Shown in pieces: positions 25,317-33,545 of a DNA stretch of 64,000 nucleotides. The notes beneath the pieces are model-generated. The model was not told the DNA's origin. It ran no database searches and was given only the letters and a program-made list of their open reading frames with translations. The stretch's first letter is position 1; every line of letters begins with the position of its first letter. The translations under genes and the position numbers were made by a program. Source of the stretch: Scybalousia_A sp045221575. GTDB lineage: Bacteria > Bacteroidota > Bacteroidia > Bacteroidales > P3. The DNA is taken from positions 14,056 to 78,055 of the forward strand of contig JBGUWU010000024.1 of the NCBI GenBank assembly GCA_045221575.1, written 5' to 3'.

Positions 25317-26714
25317 TTATTTTCCTATGCAGAAGTTAGAGAATATATTGTTGAGAATATCTTCGTTGCAGACCTCACCTGTTATTTCACCGATGTAGTT
25401 TGTGGCCATGCGAATGTTTTCTGCTATTAAATCAGAAGAGATTCCTGCTTCCACACTCTGCATTGCAATGCTGATTTCTTCCAAAGTCTTGTTCATAATC
25501 TGATAATGACGCATATTGCTAAGAAAAACTTTATTATTGAAGTCAGTTTTAGGAGTTAGTTCTTCAATTTTTTCTAATAAAGAATCAAGACCTTTTTTTT
25601 CTTTTGCTGAGATTATAACATAGCCTCTCTGTTTTAAATTCTCTCTTTCTTGATTTGAAAGTTTGGCTTTGTCTTCTTTGTTTAGAATATGTATAAGTTT
25701 TTTATTCTCAAGCTTGATTCCTTTCAATATGTCTTGTTTGGACTTATCCCATTCCTCTTCTTTGTCGGAAATATCGGAGAGCATAAGCACAAAAACAGCC
25801 TTTTCTATTGCTTTAAACGAACGTTCTATACCTTGTTTTTCAATTTCGTTTTTACTTTCTCTTATTCCTGCAGTATCGATAAAGCGATATTCAACTCCTT
25901 TAATGAAGAATCGTTCCTCAATAGTATCTATTGTAGTTCCAGCGATATTGGAAACGATTACTCTTTCTTCTTTTAATATGGCATTCATCAAGGTGCTTTT
26001 GCCACTGTTAGGCTTTCCGACAATGGCAACAGGTATTCCTTGTTTAAAGGCATTGGCTTGTTCAAACGAATTGCAAAGTTCGGTTAAAAGGTTTTGAGTT
26101 TCGCTCAGCTCTTTTAAAAGTTTTTCTCTATCAACAAATATTTCGTGTTCTTCAGAGAAGTCTATCTCCAATTCTAACAAAGATGCGACCTTTAAAAACT
26201 TCTCTCTCAAAGAACGTAGCATATCATTGTAGCCACCTCTCAACTGATTCATCGCAACATCTAAAGAAAATGTATTACGAGAAGAGATAATATCGGCAAT
26301 AGCCTCTGCTTGTGAAAGATTAATCTTGCCATTTAAGAATGCACGTTCAGAAAACTCACCCTTATCTGCCATTCTTGCTCCATGTTTTATAAGTAAATTG
26401 AGCATAACTTGGCAGATATATGTTGAACCATGAAAACTTATTTCCACAATATCTTCTCCTGTGAAAGAAAAAGGAGCATGATAAAGACTTAAAACAACTT
26501 CATCTATTACTTTGTCTTCGTCTGTTATTGTGCCAAAGTAAGTATGATTAGCCTTAGCTTGTTTTAGGTTAGCAATTCTCTTGCTTTGGGGAACAAACAC
26601 TTTATCCACTATCTCAATGGCTTGCTTTCCACTTAAACGAATGATGCCTAAAGCCGCACTAATGTTAGTATTTGTTGCAGGAGCTACTATTGTGTCTTCT
26701 CTATTTAATAACAT
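25317..26714 (-). CDS. mnmE: tRNA modification GTPase MnmE
   Basis: MnmE with MnmG installs the cmnm5/nm5 group on wobble uridine U34 of several tRNAs. The start is the ATG at 26714; the frame extends three codons upstream to a TTG, which I disregard. The 465-residue protein has the N-terminal tetrahydrofolate-binding domain (TIVAPATNTNISAALGIIRLSG, quoted as TIVAPATNTN and GIIRLSG). An inserted G domain has GKPNSGKST, the switch segment NIAGTTIDTI, DTAGIRE and NKED. The helical domain ends in the essential CIGK, with Cys462. MnmG is not in the window. Confidence 0.97.
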   Translation of the reverse strand: MLLNREDTIVAPATNTNISAALGIIRLSGKQAIEIVDKVFVPQSKRIANLKQAKANHTYFGTITDEDKVIDEVVLSLYHAPFSFTGEDIVEISFHGSTYICQVMLNLLIKHGARMADKGEFSERAFLNGKINLSQAEAIADIISSRNTFSLDVAMNQLRGGYNDMLRSLREKFLKVASLLELEIDFSEEHEIFVDREKLLKELSETQNLLTELCNSFEQANAFKQGIPVAIVGKPNSGKSTLMNAILKEERVIVSNIAGTTIDTIEERFFIKGVEYRFIDTAGIRESKNEIEKQGIERSFKAIEKAVFVLMLSDISDKEEEWDKSKQDILKGIKLENKKLIHILNKEDKAKLSNQERENLKQRGYVIISAKEKKGLDSLLEKIEELTPKTDFNNKVFLSNMRHYQIMNKTLEEISIAMQSVEAGISSDLIAENIRMATNYIGEITGEVCNEDILNNIFSNFCIGK

Positions 26715-26762
26715 TGATTTCAAAAATTATTAATCTTAAAACATAGTCTTATTATCTCTTTG

Positions 26763-26770
26763 CAAAAGTA
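26763..26770 (-). promoter_or_regulatory. -7 promoter element for mnmE
   Basis: Minus-strand TACTTTTG, 49 bp before the ATG at 26714. An AATTAG array begins 15 bp upstream of it. Confidence 0.5.
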
Positions 26771-26784
26771 AGAAAAAAAAAGAA

Positions 26785-26826
26785 ACTATTAGAAATTAGT
26801 AATTAGAAATTAGAAATTAGTAATTG
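26785..26826. repeat. AATTAGAA/AATTAGTA array, site a
   Basis: Five consecutive units of the type ATTAGAA/ATTAGTA lie between the terminator of the mutase gene and the mnmE promoter. The same words recur at nine other places in the window. Confidence 0.85.
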
Positions 26827-26837
26827 AAAATAAAAAA

Positions 26838-26871
26838 AAGAAAAACCGTTGAGATTCAAACACCCCAACGG
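26838..26871 (-). terminator. Terminator of the methylmalonyl-CoA mutase gene
   Basis: CCGTTG/CAACGG (26846-26851 with 26866-26871) has a 14-nt loop. On the minus strand a T5 run and further T-rich sequence follow. Confidence 0.75.
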
Positions 26872-26927
26872 AAACATGTAAAGCATGAAAAAAATTCTTT
26901 ATATTAAGTTTTAAGTTTTAGTTGCCG

Positions 26928-29084
26928 TTATTCTTCTTTTCTTTGTTCAAACAGAATCTCCATCATCTTTATTGCAGAATCGGAAACAACTGTTCCTGGA
27001 CCAAAGACTGCCGCTACACCCGCATCATATAAGAATTGATAATCTTGAGGAGGAATAACACCACCAGCAGTAACGATGATGTCTTCTCTACCAAGTTTCT
27101 TTAATTCTTCTATAACTTGAGGAAGAAGTGTTTTGTGTCCTGCAGCCAAAGAAGATGCTCCAAGAATATGGACATCGTTTTCTACAGCTTGCTTAGCACA
27201 TTCTTCAGGAGTTTGGAACAAAGGTCCCATATCAACATCAAAGCCTATATCTGCATAACCTGTTGCTACGACTTTTGCTCCTCTGTCGTGTCCATCTTGC
27301 CCCATTTTAGCAATCATAACTCTTGGTCTTCTACCTTCAAGTTTTTCAAACTCTTTAACCATTTCTTGTGCTTTCTTAAACTTAGCACTGTCTTTTGTTG
27401 CACTACTATACACGCCTGAAATCAAATTTATTTTTGCTTTATATCTTCCAAAATGTTTCTCACAAGCATCAGATATTTCACCTAAAGAAGCTCTCTTTCT
27501 TGCACAATCAATACTCATTTCCAAAAGATTGCCTTCTCCTGTTTGAGCAACATGAGATAATTTACGCAAAGCTTCTTGTACATCGTCTTCATTTCTTTCT
27601 GCACGTAGTTTTTGAAGACGTTTGATTTGTGCTTCTCTAACTGCAGTGTTGTCTATTTCAAGAGTGTCAATAGAAGCTTCGTGTGCAAGTCTATATTTAT
27701 TGACTCCAAGTATAGTATCTATGCCTGCATCTATTCTTGCTTGTTTTCTTGCTGAAGACTCTTCAATACGCATCTTAGGTATGCCACTTTCTATTGCAGA
27801 AGCCATACCTCCAAGTTTTTCTACTTCTTGAATATGTCCCCAAGCTCTGTGTGCAAGCTCATGAGTAAGGCTTTCTACATAATAACTTCCGGCCCATGGG
27901 TCTAAACTTCTGCAGATATTGGTTTCTTCTTGAAGATATATCTGAGTGTTTCTTGCAATACGAGCAGAGAAATCTGTTGGCAAAGCAATAGCTTCGTCTA
28001 ATGCGTTAGTGTGTAAAGACTGTGTATGTCCAAGTGCTGCTCCCATAGCTTCTATACAAGTACGAGCAACATTATTAAATGGATCTTGTTCTGTTAATGA
28101 CCAACCTGATGTTTGAGAGTGAGTTCTAAGAGCAAGAGATTTAGGATTTTCTGGATTAAATTGACTAACTATTTTAGCCCAAAGCATTCTTGCGGCACGC
28201 ATTTTTGCTATCTCCATAAAGTGATTCATACCTACACCCCAGAAGAAAGATAAACGTGGAGCAAATTGGTCTACACTCATTCCAGCATTAATACCTGCTC
28301 TAAGATATTCTAATCCATCGGCAAGAGTATATGCCATTTCTATGTCAGCAGTTGCTCCTGCTTCTTGCATGTGATAACCTGAGATAGAAATAGAATTAAA
28401 CTTAGGCATGTTCTTTGAAGTGTATTCAAAAATATCAGCAATGATTTTCATAGAAGGCTTAGGCGGATAAATATAAGTATTTCTCACCATAAACTCTTTA
28501 AGAATATCATTTTGAATAGTTCCTGCTAATTGATCTTGTTTTACACCTTGTTCTTCAGCAGCAATGATGTAGAATGATAAAACAGGCAAAACAGCTCCGT
28601 TCATGGTCATTGAAACGGACATTTTTCCTAAGTCTATCTGGTTAAACAAGATTTTCATATCCAAAATACTATCAACAGCAACACCAGCTTTTCCTACATC
28701 GCCCACAACTCTTGGGTGGTCAGAGTCATATCCTCTATGTGTAGGTAAATCAAAAGCAACTGAAAGACCTTTTTGACCTGCTGCTATATTACGGCGGTAA
28801 AAAGCATTACTTTCTTCTGCTGTTGAGAATCCTGCATACTGTCTGATTGTCCAAGGACGCATAACGTACATTGTACTATAAGGTCCTCTAAGATAAGGAG
28901 TAACTCCTGCTGCATAATTAAGGTGTTCCATACCTGCTAAGTCTTCTGCTCCATAAACAGATTTAACAGGTATTTGTTCTGGAGTTACCCAATTTTTGTC
29001 ATTATGGACTTCTTTTTCCCACGTTCTAAAATCTGTGTGGTTGTTTAGTTGTTTGAAATCCACATTGCTAAAATCTGGTCTCAT
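26928..29084 (-). CDS. Methylmalonyl-CoA mutase, large (catalytic) subunit
   Basis: This adenosylcobalamin enzyme interconverts succinyl-CoA and (R)-methylmalonyl-CoA on the route to propionate. The 718-residue protein has the TIM-barrel catalytic domain (SVAFDLPTHRGYDSDHPRV, quoted as DLPTHRGYDSDHPR; GYHMQEAGATA; RTHSQTSGWSLTEQDP; NTQIYLQEE; DPWAGSYYVE). The C-terminal B12 domain carries the base-off histidine in KMGQDGHDRGAKV, then GPLFQTPEE and TAGGVIPPQDY. In Bacteroidota the smaller subunit is usually encoded just upstream in the same operon. Here the upstream 440 bp hold no gene, so the partner must lie elsewhere or be dispensable. Confidence 0.95.
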   Translation of the reverse strand: MRPDFSNVDFKQLNNHTDFRTWEKEVHNDKNWVTPEQIPVKSVYGAEDLAGMEHLNYAAGVTPYLRGPYSTMYVMRPWTIRQYAGFSTAEESNAFYRRNIAAGQKGLSVAFDLPTHRGYDSDHPRVVGDVGKAGVAVDSILDMKILFNQIDLGKMSVSMTMNGAVLPVLSFYIIAAEEQGVKQDQLAGTIQNDILKEFMVRNTYIYPPKPSMKIIADIFEYTSKNMPKFNSISISGYHMQEAGATADIEMAYTLADGLEYLRAGINAGMSVDQFAPRLSFFWGVGMNHFMEIAKMRAARMLWAKIVSQFNPENPKSLALRTHSQTSGWSLTEQDPFNNVARTCIEAMGAALGHTQSLHTNALDEAIALPTDFSARIARNTQIYLQEETNICRSLDPWAGSYYVESLTHELAHRAWGHIQEVEKLGGMASAIESGIPKMRIEESSARKQARIDAGIDTILGVNKYRLAHEASIDTLEIDNTAVREAQIKRLQKLRAERNEDDVQEALRKLSHVAQTGEGNLLEMSIDCARKRASLGEISDACEKHFGRYKAKINLISGVYSSATKDSAKFKKAQEMVKEFEKLEGRRPRVMIAKMGQDGHDRGAKVVATGYADIGFDVDMGPLFQTPEECAKQAVENDVHILGASSLAAGHKTLLPQVIEELKKLGREDIIVTAGGVIPPQDYQFLYDAGVAAVFGPGTVVSDSAIKMMEILFEQRKEE

Positions 29085-29126
29085 ATAAAATAGTGTTTTT
29101 TATTTCTTTCAGTGTTAATCAACTTG

Positions 29127-29134
29127 CAAAGTTA
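29127..29134 (-). promoter_or_regulatory. -7 promoter element for the mutase gene
   Basis: Minus-strand TAACTTTG, 43 bp before the ATG at 29084. No good -33 element is visible. Confidence 0.5.
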
Positions 29135-29229
29135 AACTTTTTTTTGGTAATGCAGAAAAAAAGAGTAAAAAAGTTGCAAACACAATAAAAACTTTTTTTT
29201 AAAAGATGTTAGTTCTTTGTTTTTTATAT

Positions 29230-29375
29230 GCCACTTGAAATTTGAAATTTGCCAAACTTCGTTTTAATTTTGCCAAATCAAGACTTAGTGTCCCCAAAAA
29301 ATAGTTTTTTACAACGAAAATCAAGTTTGGTGGCAACAAAACAGCGTTTGGCAAAAAAGAAATCAAAAGTTGCAA
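29230..29375. repeat. Phased 21-bp repeat element, locus 3 (two opposed half-arrays)
   Basis: Left half: GCCACT, GCCAAA, GCCAAA and CCCAAA start at 29230, 29251, 29272 and 29293, exactly 21 bp apart. Right half, in the opposite sense: TTTGG, TTTGG and a weaker AGTTG start at 29326, 29347 and 29368. The centre AAAAAATAGTTTTTTACAAC resembles that of locus 2. It fills the gap between the mutase and groES promoters; the other parts of this 440-bp gap hold only promoter-like sequence. Confidence 0.87.
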
Positions 29376-29433
29376 AATTTAATCCTTATTTTGTGGAAAT
29401 TTTATAGTCTTATATTTCTTTAAATTATTTGTA

Positions 29434-29473
29434 TGACAAAATGTCAGTTAATTTTATTTGGCACATAATTTGG
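29434..29473 (+). promoter_or_regulatory. Candidate operator and sigma-54-like site upstream of groES
   Basis: TGACA-AAA-TGTCA at 29434-29446 is a perfect inverted repeat. TGGCACATAATTTGG at 29459-29473 matches the -24/-12 sigma-54 consensus except that the -12 dinucleotide is GG instead of GC. No CIRCE element (TTAGCACTC) is present and no clean TAnnTTTG box is seen before groES. Either site could be chance in AT-rich DNA. Confidence 0.3.
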
Positions 29474-29525
29474 AATAATTGTGGGGTAATTTGAATTTTA
29501 TAAATAAACAAAAATACATACAAAT

Positions 29526-29804
29526 ATGAAAAAGGTAAATATAAAACCATTGTCAGACAGAGTTTTAGTAAAGTCTGCAGAGGCTGAAGAAAAAACAGCA
29601 ACAGGTATCATTATTCCTGATACAGCTAAAGAAAAACCTATGGAAGGAACTGTTATTGCTGTAGGTCCTGGTAAAAAAGATGAACCTATGACAGTAAAAG
29701 CAGGTGATAAGGTATTATATGGAAAATACTCTGGCACAGAAATAAATGTTGGAGATGAAAAATACCTTATTATGAGGGAAAGTGATATTTATGCAATTAT
29801 TTAA
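29526..29804 (+). CDS. groES: Co-chaperonin GroES
   Basis: GroES caps the GroEL cavity during ATP-driven folding in the cytoplasm. The 92-residue sequence is standard: KPLSDRVLVKSAEAEEKTATGIIIPDTAKEKP (quoted as KPLSDRVLVK and TATGIIIPDTAKEKP) contains the mobile loop, followed by GTVIAVGPGK, AGDKVLYGKYSGTEI and the terminal YLIMRESDIYAII. It is 25 bp upstream of groEL. Confidence 0.98.
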   Translation: MKKVNIKPLSDRVLVKSAEAEEKTATGIIIPDTAKEKPMEGTVIAVGPGKKDEPMTVKAGDKVLYGKYSGTEINVGDEKYLIMRESDIYAII

Positions 29805-29829
29805 TTAAAAAGAATAGGAGAAAAATAAA

Positions 29830-31461
29830 ATGGCAAAAGAAATAAAATTCAACACCGAAGCAAGAGAACAATTACGTACAGGTGTTAATGCGTTAGCTGA
29901 TGCAGTAAAGGTTACTTTAGGACCTAAAGGTAGAAATGTTATAATAGATAAAAAGTTTGGTGCTCCTCATATTACTAAAGATGGTGTTAGTGTTGCAAAA
30001 GAGATTGACTTAGAAAATAATATTGAGAACATGGGAGCTCAACTTGTAAAAGAAGTTGCTTCTAAAACAGGCGACCAAGCAGGAGATGGAACAACAACAG
30101 CTACTGTTTTGGCTCAGGCAATTGTAAATACAGGTTTAAAAAATGTTGCTGCAGGAGCAAATCCAATGGATTTAAAACGTGGTATTGATAAAGCTGTTTC
30201 AGTTGTTGTAGCTGACCTTAAAAAACGTTCTCGTCAAATAGGTAATGCTCAAGAAAAAGTAGAACAAGTTGCTACTATATCTGCAAACAATGATTCTGCA
30301 ATAGGAAGTATGATAGCAGAAGCAATGAAACAAGTAAAGAAAGAAGGCGTTATTACTATAGAAGAAGCAAAAGGTTTGGATACAACAGTTAAAGTTGTAG
30401 AAGGTATGCAATTTGACAGAGGTTATCTTTCTCCATACTTCGTTACAGATACAGAAAAGATGGAAACAGTATATGATAACCCATTCATACTTATCTATGA
30501 CAAGAAAATCTCCAACATGAAAGAATTCCTTCCAGTGTTAGAGAAAGTTGTTCAAACAGGAAGAGCTTTACTTATTATAGCAGAAGATATAGATGGAGAA
30601 GCACTTGCAACATTAGTTGTTAATAGACTAAGAGGTTCTTTGAAGATAGTTGCTGTTAAGGCTCCAGGTTTTGGCGACAGAAGAAAAGAAATGTTAGAGG
30701 ATATAGCAATTCTTACAGGTGGAACAGTTATTTCTGAAGAAAAAGGTTTCAAACTTGAAGATACAACATTAGAAATGCTTGGTTCAAGTGCTAAGATAAC
30801 TGTTGATAAAGATAATACAACTATCGTTTCTGGTTCAGGAAAGAAAGATAACATCAAAGCGAGAGTTGCTCAAATCAAAGCTCAAATAGAAAAAACAACT
30901 TCTGACTATGATCGTGAGAAATTGCAAGAACGTTTGGCTAAGTTAGCAGGTGGTGTTGCAGTAATTTATGTTGGAGCTGCAAGTGAAGTTGAAATGAAGG
31001 AAAAGAAAGATCGTTTTGATGACGCTTTACATGCTACAAGAGCAGCATTAGAAGAAGGTATAATACCAGGTGGTGGTGTTGCATACATAAGAGCAATATC
31101 TGCTTTAAAGAACGTTAAAGGTGATAACGAAGACGAGAATACAGGTATTCAAATCGTAAGACGCGCTTTGGAAGAGCCTTTAAGACAAATTGTAGAGAAC
31201 GCTGGTTTAGAAGGAAGCGTAGTCGTTAATAAAGTAAGAGAAATGAAAGGCGACGAAGGTTATAATGCTCGTACAGATAAGTATGAAGACCTACACAAAG
31301 CTGGCGTTATTGATCCTACAAAGGTAGCAAGAGTTGCTTTAGAGAATGCTGCTTCAATCGCAAGTATGATTCTTACAACAGAATGTGTGCTTAGTGAAAT
31401 AAAAGAACCTGCTCCTGCTGCTCCAGCAATGCCTCAAGGTGGAATGGGAGGAATGTATTAA
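29830..31461 (+). CDS. groEL: Chaperonin GroEL
   Basis: The 543-residue 60-kDa chaperonin monomer. Equatorial ATP-binding motifs are VTLGPKGRNV and GDGTTTATVLAQAI. The apical domain has the usual KISNMKEFLPVLE and PGFGDRRKEMLEDIAILTGG. The intermediate domain has GGVAVIYVGAASEVEMKEKK and LHATRAALEEGIIPGGG. The C-terminus is the GGMGGMY tail that lines the cavity. Coding sequence uses the AT-rich codons of the neighbourhood. A terminator follows. Confidence 0.99.
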   Translation: MAKEIKFNTEAREQLRTGVNALADAVKVTLGPKGRNVIIDKKFGAPHITKDGVSVAKEIDLENNIENMGAQLVKEVASKTGDQAGDGTTTATVLAQAIVNTGLKNVAAGANPMDLKRGIDKAVSVVVADLKKRSRQIGNAQEKVEQVATISANNDSAIGSMIAEAMKQVKKEGVITIEEAKGLDTTVKVVEGMQFDRGYLSPYFVTDTEKMETVYDNPFILIYDKKISNMKEFLPVLEKVVQTGRALLIIAEDIDGEALATLVVNRLRGSLKIVAVKAPGFGDRRKEMLEDIAILTGGTVISEEKGFKLEDTTLEMLGSSAKITVDKDNTTIVSGSGKKDNIKARVAQIKAQIEKTTSDYDREKLQERLAKLAGGVAVIYVGAASEVEMKEKKDRFDDALHATRAALEEGIIPGGGVAYIRAISALKNVKGDNEDENTGIQIVRRALEEPLRQIVENAGLEGSVVVNKVREMKGDEGYNARTDKYEDLHKAGVIDPTKVARVALENAASIASMILTTECVLSEIKEPAPAAPAMPQGGMGGMY

Positions 31462-31501
31462 TAGACGGATTGAAAAAATTTTCATAATTTTATTGTTTTG
31501 G

Positions 31502-31537
31502 ACGGGAAAAGATCAGATTCTTTTCTCGTTCTTTTTG
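31502..31537 (+). terminator. Terminator of groES-groEL
   Basis: An 11-bp stem with one G-U pair (ACGGGAAAAGA at 31502-31512 with TCTTTTCTCGT at 31519-31529) is followed by a T-rich tail. Confidence 0.85.
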
Positions 31538-31538
31538 T

Positions 31539-32867
31539 TTATTTGTCTTTAATACATACTTCTTCAATAGCACTCATCGCTTTTGTATGTCCCATTTCTA
31601 AACTTATGGTAAGATATTCGCAAGCTGATTTTATTTTATTTGTTCTTGCAAGGTTTATTCCTATTAAATAATAAATATCTGGTACTTCTGTCTCCAAAGC
31701 AAGAGCTTTCTTTAAGTATCTTAAAGCTTTTGCAGGCTGATAATCTTCACTATATAATCTGCCGAGATTATAATAAGCATCAAAGTATTTAGGTTCTTTT
31801 TTGATAGATAGGTTATATTCTTTGATTGCTTCCATAACATGTCCTGTATATTCTAAAGCAAGACCTAAATTATCATGTATGTATTGCGTATTTTCGTTTA
31901 GCTTATAACAAGTTCTGAAATCCATAAGAGCAAACTCATATTGTCGACAATTAGCATAAACTATTCCTCTGTAATTGTAAGCATCTGCAAATGTATCGCA
32001 AAGGAATATAGACATATTAAAGCATTGTATTGCATTAGGATAATCTCTTAAATGATTATAGTTAATACCTTTGAGGTAATAAATATAATAATCATCTTTA
32101 ATAAACAAACAAGTATCTAAATCAATGTTGGATAATACATAATCGGAGTTGTATCCATTGCATAAAGCTTTGTGTAAATAAACATCTCGATTAACATAAC
32201 CTTTTCTAATAGCACTATTATAGAAAGCAAGAGCTGAAACATATTCTTTTCTTTCTTCTCTAATACGTCCGAGAACAAAATCTATAAGAGCAATATTGTC
32301 TTCTGAGAGAATATCTAAGGCTTTATTATATGCTTGCATATAGTTGTTTTGTGCGAAATACAGTAATGTCTGCAATGTTCTGTAGGGTATTCTCTCCATT
32401 TTGCTGACATTAAATTTATCTATATATCTTTCTATTGCTGAACAGATGTTGTTTAAATCTTTGTTTTCAATAATCTGTAAGTCATACAAAGCATTCATAG
32501 GAATATCCTTAACATTAAACTCTTGAAGGTTCTCTCCTAAGATACTGTCATTGCTTTTGTTCTTAGAAAGAAAAGAAAACATAACAACATTACTAAGAAA
32601 ACTATTTTCGTCTTCATCAAAGAGTTTCTTAGAAAGGGAATAAGCTTGCTTATATTCTTTATTAGCATAGTGCATAATGCAGAGTATGTTCTCAACACCA
32701 GCAATATCAAAGTAATCCTCTTGCTTGGCTAATTCATAAATGTTTTTTGCTCGTTCATAATCATTGTCTTGCATAGCCTGACGCATAAATGCGACAAAGT
32801 CTCTCTCTTGTGAATAGACACAAAAGCAAGAACACAACAACAATATTATAAACAATAATCTCTTCAA
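31539..32867 (-). CDS. Secreted TPR-repeat protein
   Basis: A 442-residue exported protein (signal peptide ending CFCVYSQ). Most of its length is helical repeats. The C-terminal half, from about residue 225, holds six or more canonical TPR motifs, such as YYLKGINYNHLRDYPNAIQC, AYNYRGIVYANCRQYEFAL, DNLGLALEYTGHVMEAIKEY and YYNLGRLYSEDYQPAKALRY. The last motifs drift toward a Sel1-like end (LEMGHTKAMSAIEE). TPR arrays bind partner proteins; the partner is unknown. It is the last gene of the ligase-polA-TsaC-TPR operon, separated from the TsaC-like gene by an AATTAG array. Confidence 0.7.
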   Translation of the reverse strand: MKRLLFIILLLCSCFCVYSQERDFVAFMRQAMQDNDYERAKNIYELAKQEDYFDIAGVENILCIMHYANKEYKQAYSLSKKLFDEDENSFLSNVVMFSFLSKNKSNDSILGENLQEFNVKDIPMNALYDLQIIENKDLNNICSAIERYIDKFNVSKMERIPYRTLQTLLYFAQNNYMQAYNKALDILSEDNIALIDFVLGRIREERKEYVSALAFYNSAIRKGYVNRDVYLHKALCNGYNSDYVLSNIDLDTCLFIKDDYYIYYLKGINYNHLRDYPNAIQCFNMSIFLCDTFADAYNYRGIVYANCRQYEFALMDFRTCYKLNENTQYIHDNLGLALEYTGHVMEAIKEYNLSIKKEPKYFDAYYNLGRLYSEDYQPAKALRYLKKALALETEVPDIYYLIGINLARTNKIKSACEYLTISLEMGHTKAMSAIEEVCIKDK

Positions 32868-32880
32868 AGCAAAAAAAGAT

Positions 32881-32915
32881 GAATTACTAATTTCTAATTT
32901 CTAATTACTAATTAA
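32881..32915. repeat. AATTAGAA/AATTAGTA array, site b
   Basis: Four units lie between the TPR and TsaC-like genes. They supply the stop codon and last residue (GTT AAT TAG) of the TsaC-like gene. Confidence 0.85.
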
Positions 32916-33522
32916 CTATTCCGAGTCCTTCTCTTTCAATAACAAAATCATCATCAACAAGATTAACCACAGTAGAAGGAATATTATTACAACTATCACT
33001 CTCTATTACCAAATCAACTCTGTTTTCATATTTTTCTTCTAAGAGTTCAGCACAAGTAAAGTCTTCTTTTTCTATATCTTCTCCGTGAGGTACAGAAGAA
33101 ACCAGCAAAGGTCTGCCCAATCGTTGCAATATATCTAAGCATATCTTGTTTTTTGGCAAACGAATACCTATAGTCTTTTTTTTAGATTGAAATATCTTAG
33201 GCGTAAGATTGCTCGCAGAAAGAACAAAAGTAAAACCACCTGTTTGCAAACCTCGTATAAAAGAAAATTGTTTATTTCCTAAAGGTTTAGTATAAGGAGT
33301 GCTTGCAGAAAGATTTTCACATAGAAGAGAGAAGTTGCTTTTCTCTAATACCTTTCCTTTAAGTTCTGCAAGATTTTTTGCTGCTTTCTTACTTTGAATA
33401 TCACATACAAAAGCATAAAGAGTATCTGTTGGAATAATAACTATACCATCATTCTCTAAAATAGAAACAATGTTATCTATTTGTTTCTTACTAAGATTAT
33501 CATCGTACGTTTTTACTATCAT
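32908..33522 (-). CDS. TsaC/Sua5/YrdC-family threonylcarbamoyl-AMP synthase
   Basis: This family makes threonylcarbamoyl-AMP from threonine, bicarbonate and ATP for the t6A37 tRNA modification. The 204-residue single-domain protein has GIVIIPTDTLYAFVCDI, then LAELKGKV, the strand TGGFTFVLSAS, IGIRLPKN and PLLVSSVPHGE, and it ends NIPSTVVNLVDDDFVIEREG. That is the usual YrdC order, without the Sua5 C-terminal domain. YrdC-like paralogues of other function (YciO-like) exist and can look similar. The final residues come from the AATTAG array. It lies 20 bp after polA. Confidence 0.85.
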   Translation of the reverse strand: MIVKTYDDNLSKKQIDNIVSILENDGIVIIPTDTLYAFVCDIQSKKAAKNLAELKGKVLEKSNFSLLCENLSASTPYTKPLGNKQFSFIRGLQTGGFTFVLSASNLTPKIFQSKKKTIGIRLPKNKICLDILQRLGRPLLVSSVPHGEDIEKEDFTCAELLEEKYENRVDLVIESDSCNNIPSTVVNLVDDDFVIEREGLGIVN

Positions 33523-33545
33523 TAATTTCTAATTACTAATTATTA
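33521..33545. repeat. AATTAGAA/AATTAGTA array, site c
   Basis: A short array of about three units fills the whole 20-bp gap between polA and the TsaC-like gene and touches the polA stop codon. Confidence 0.8.
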
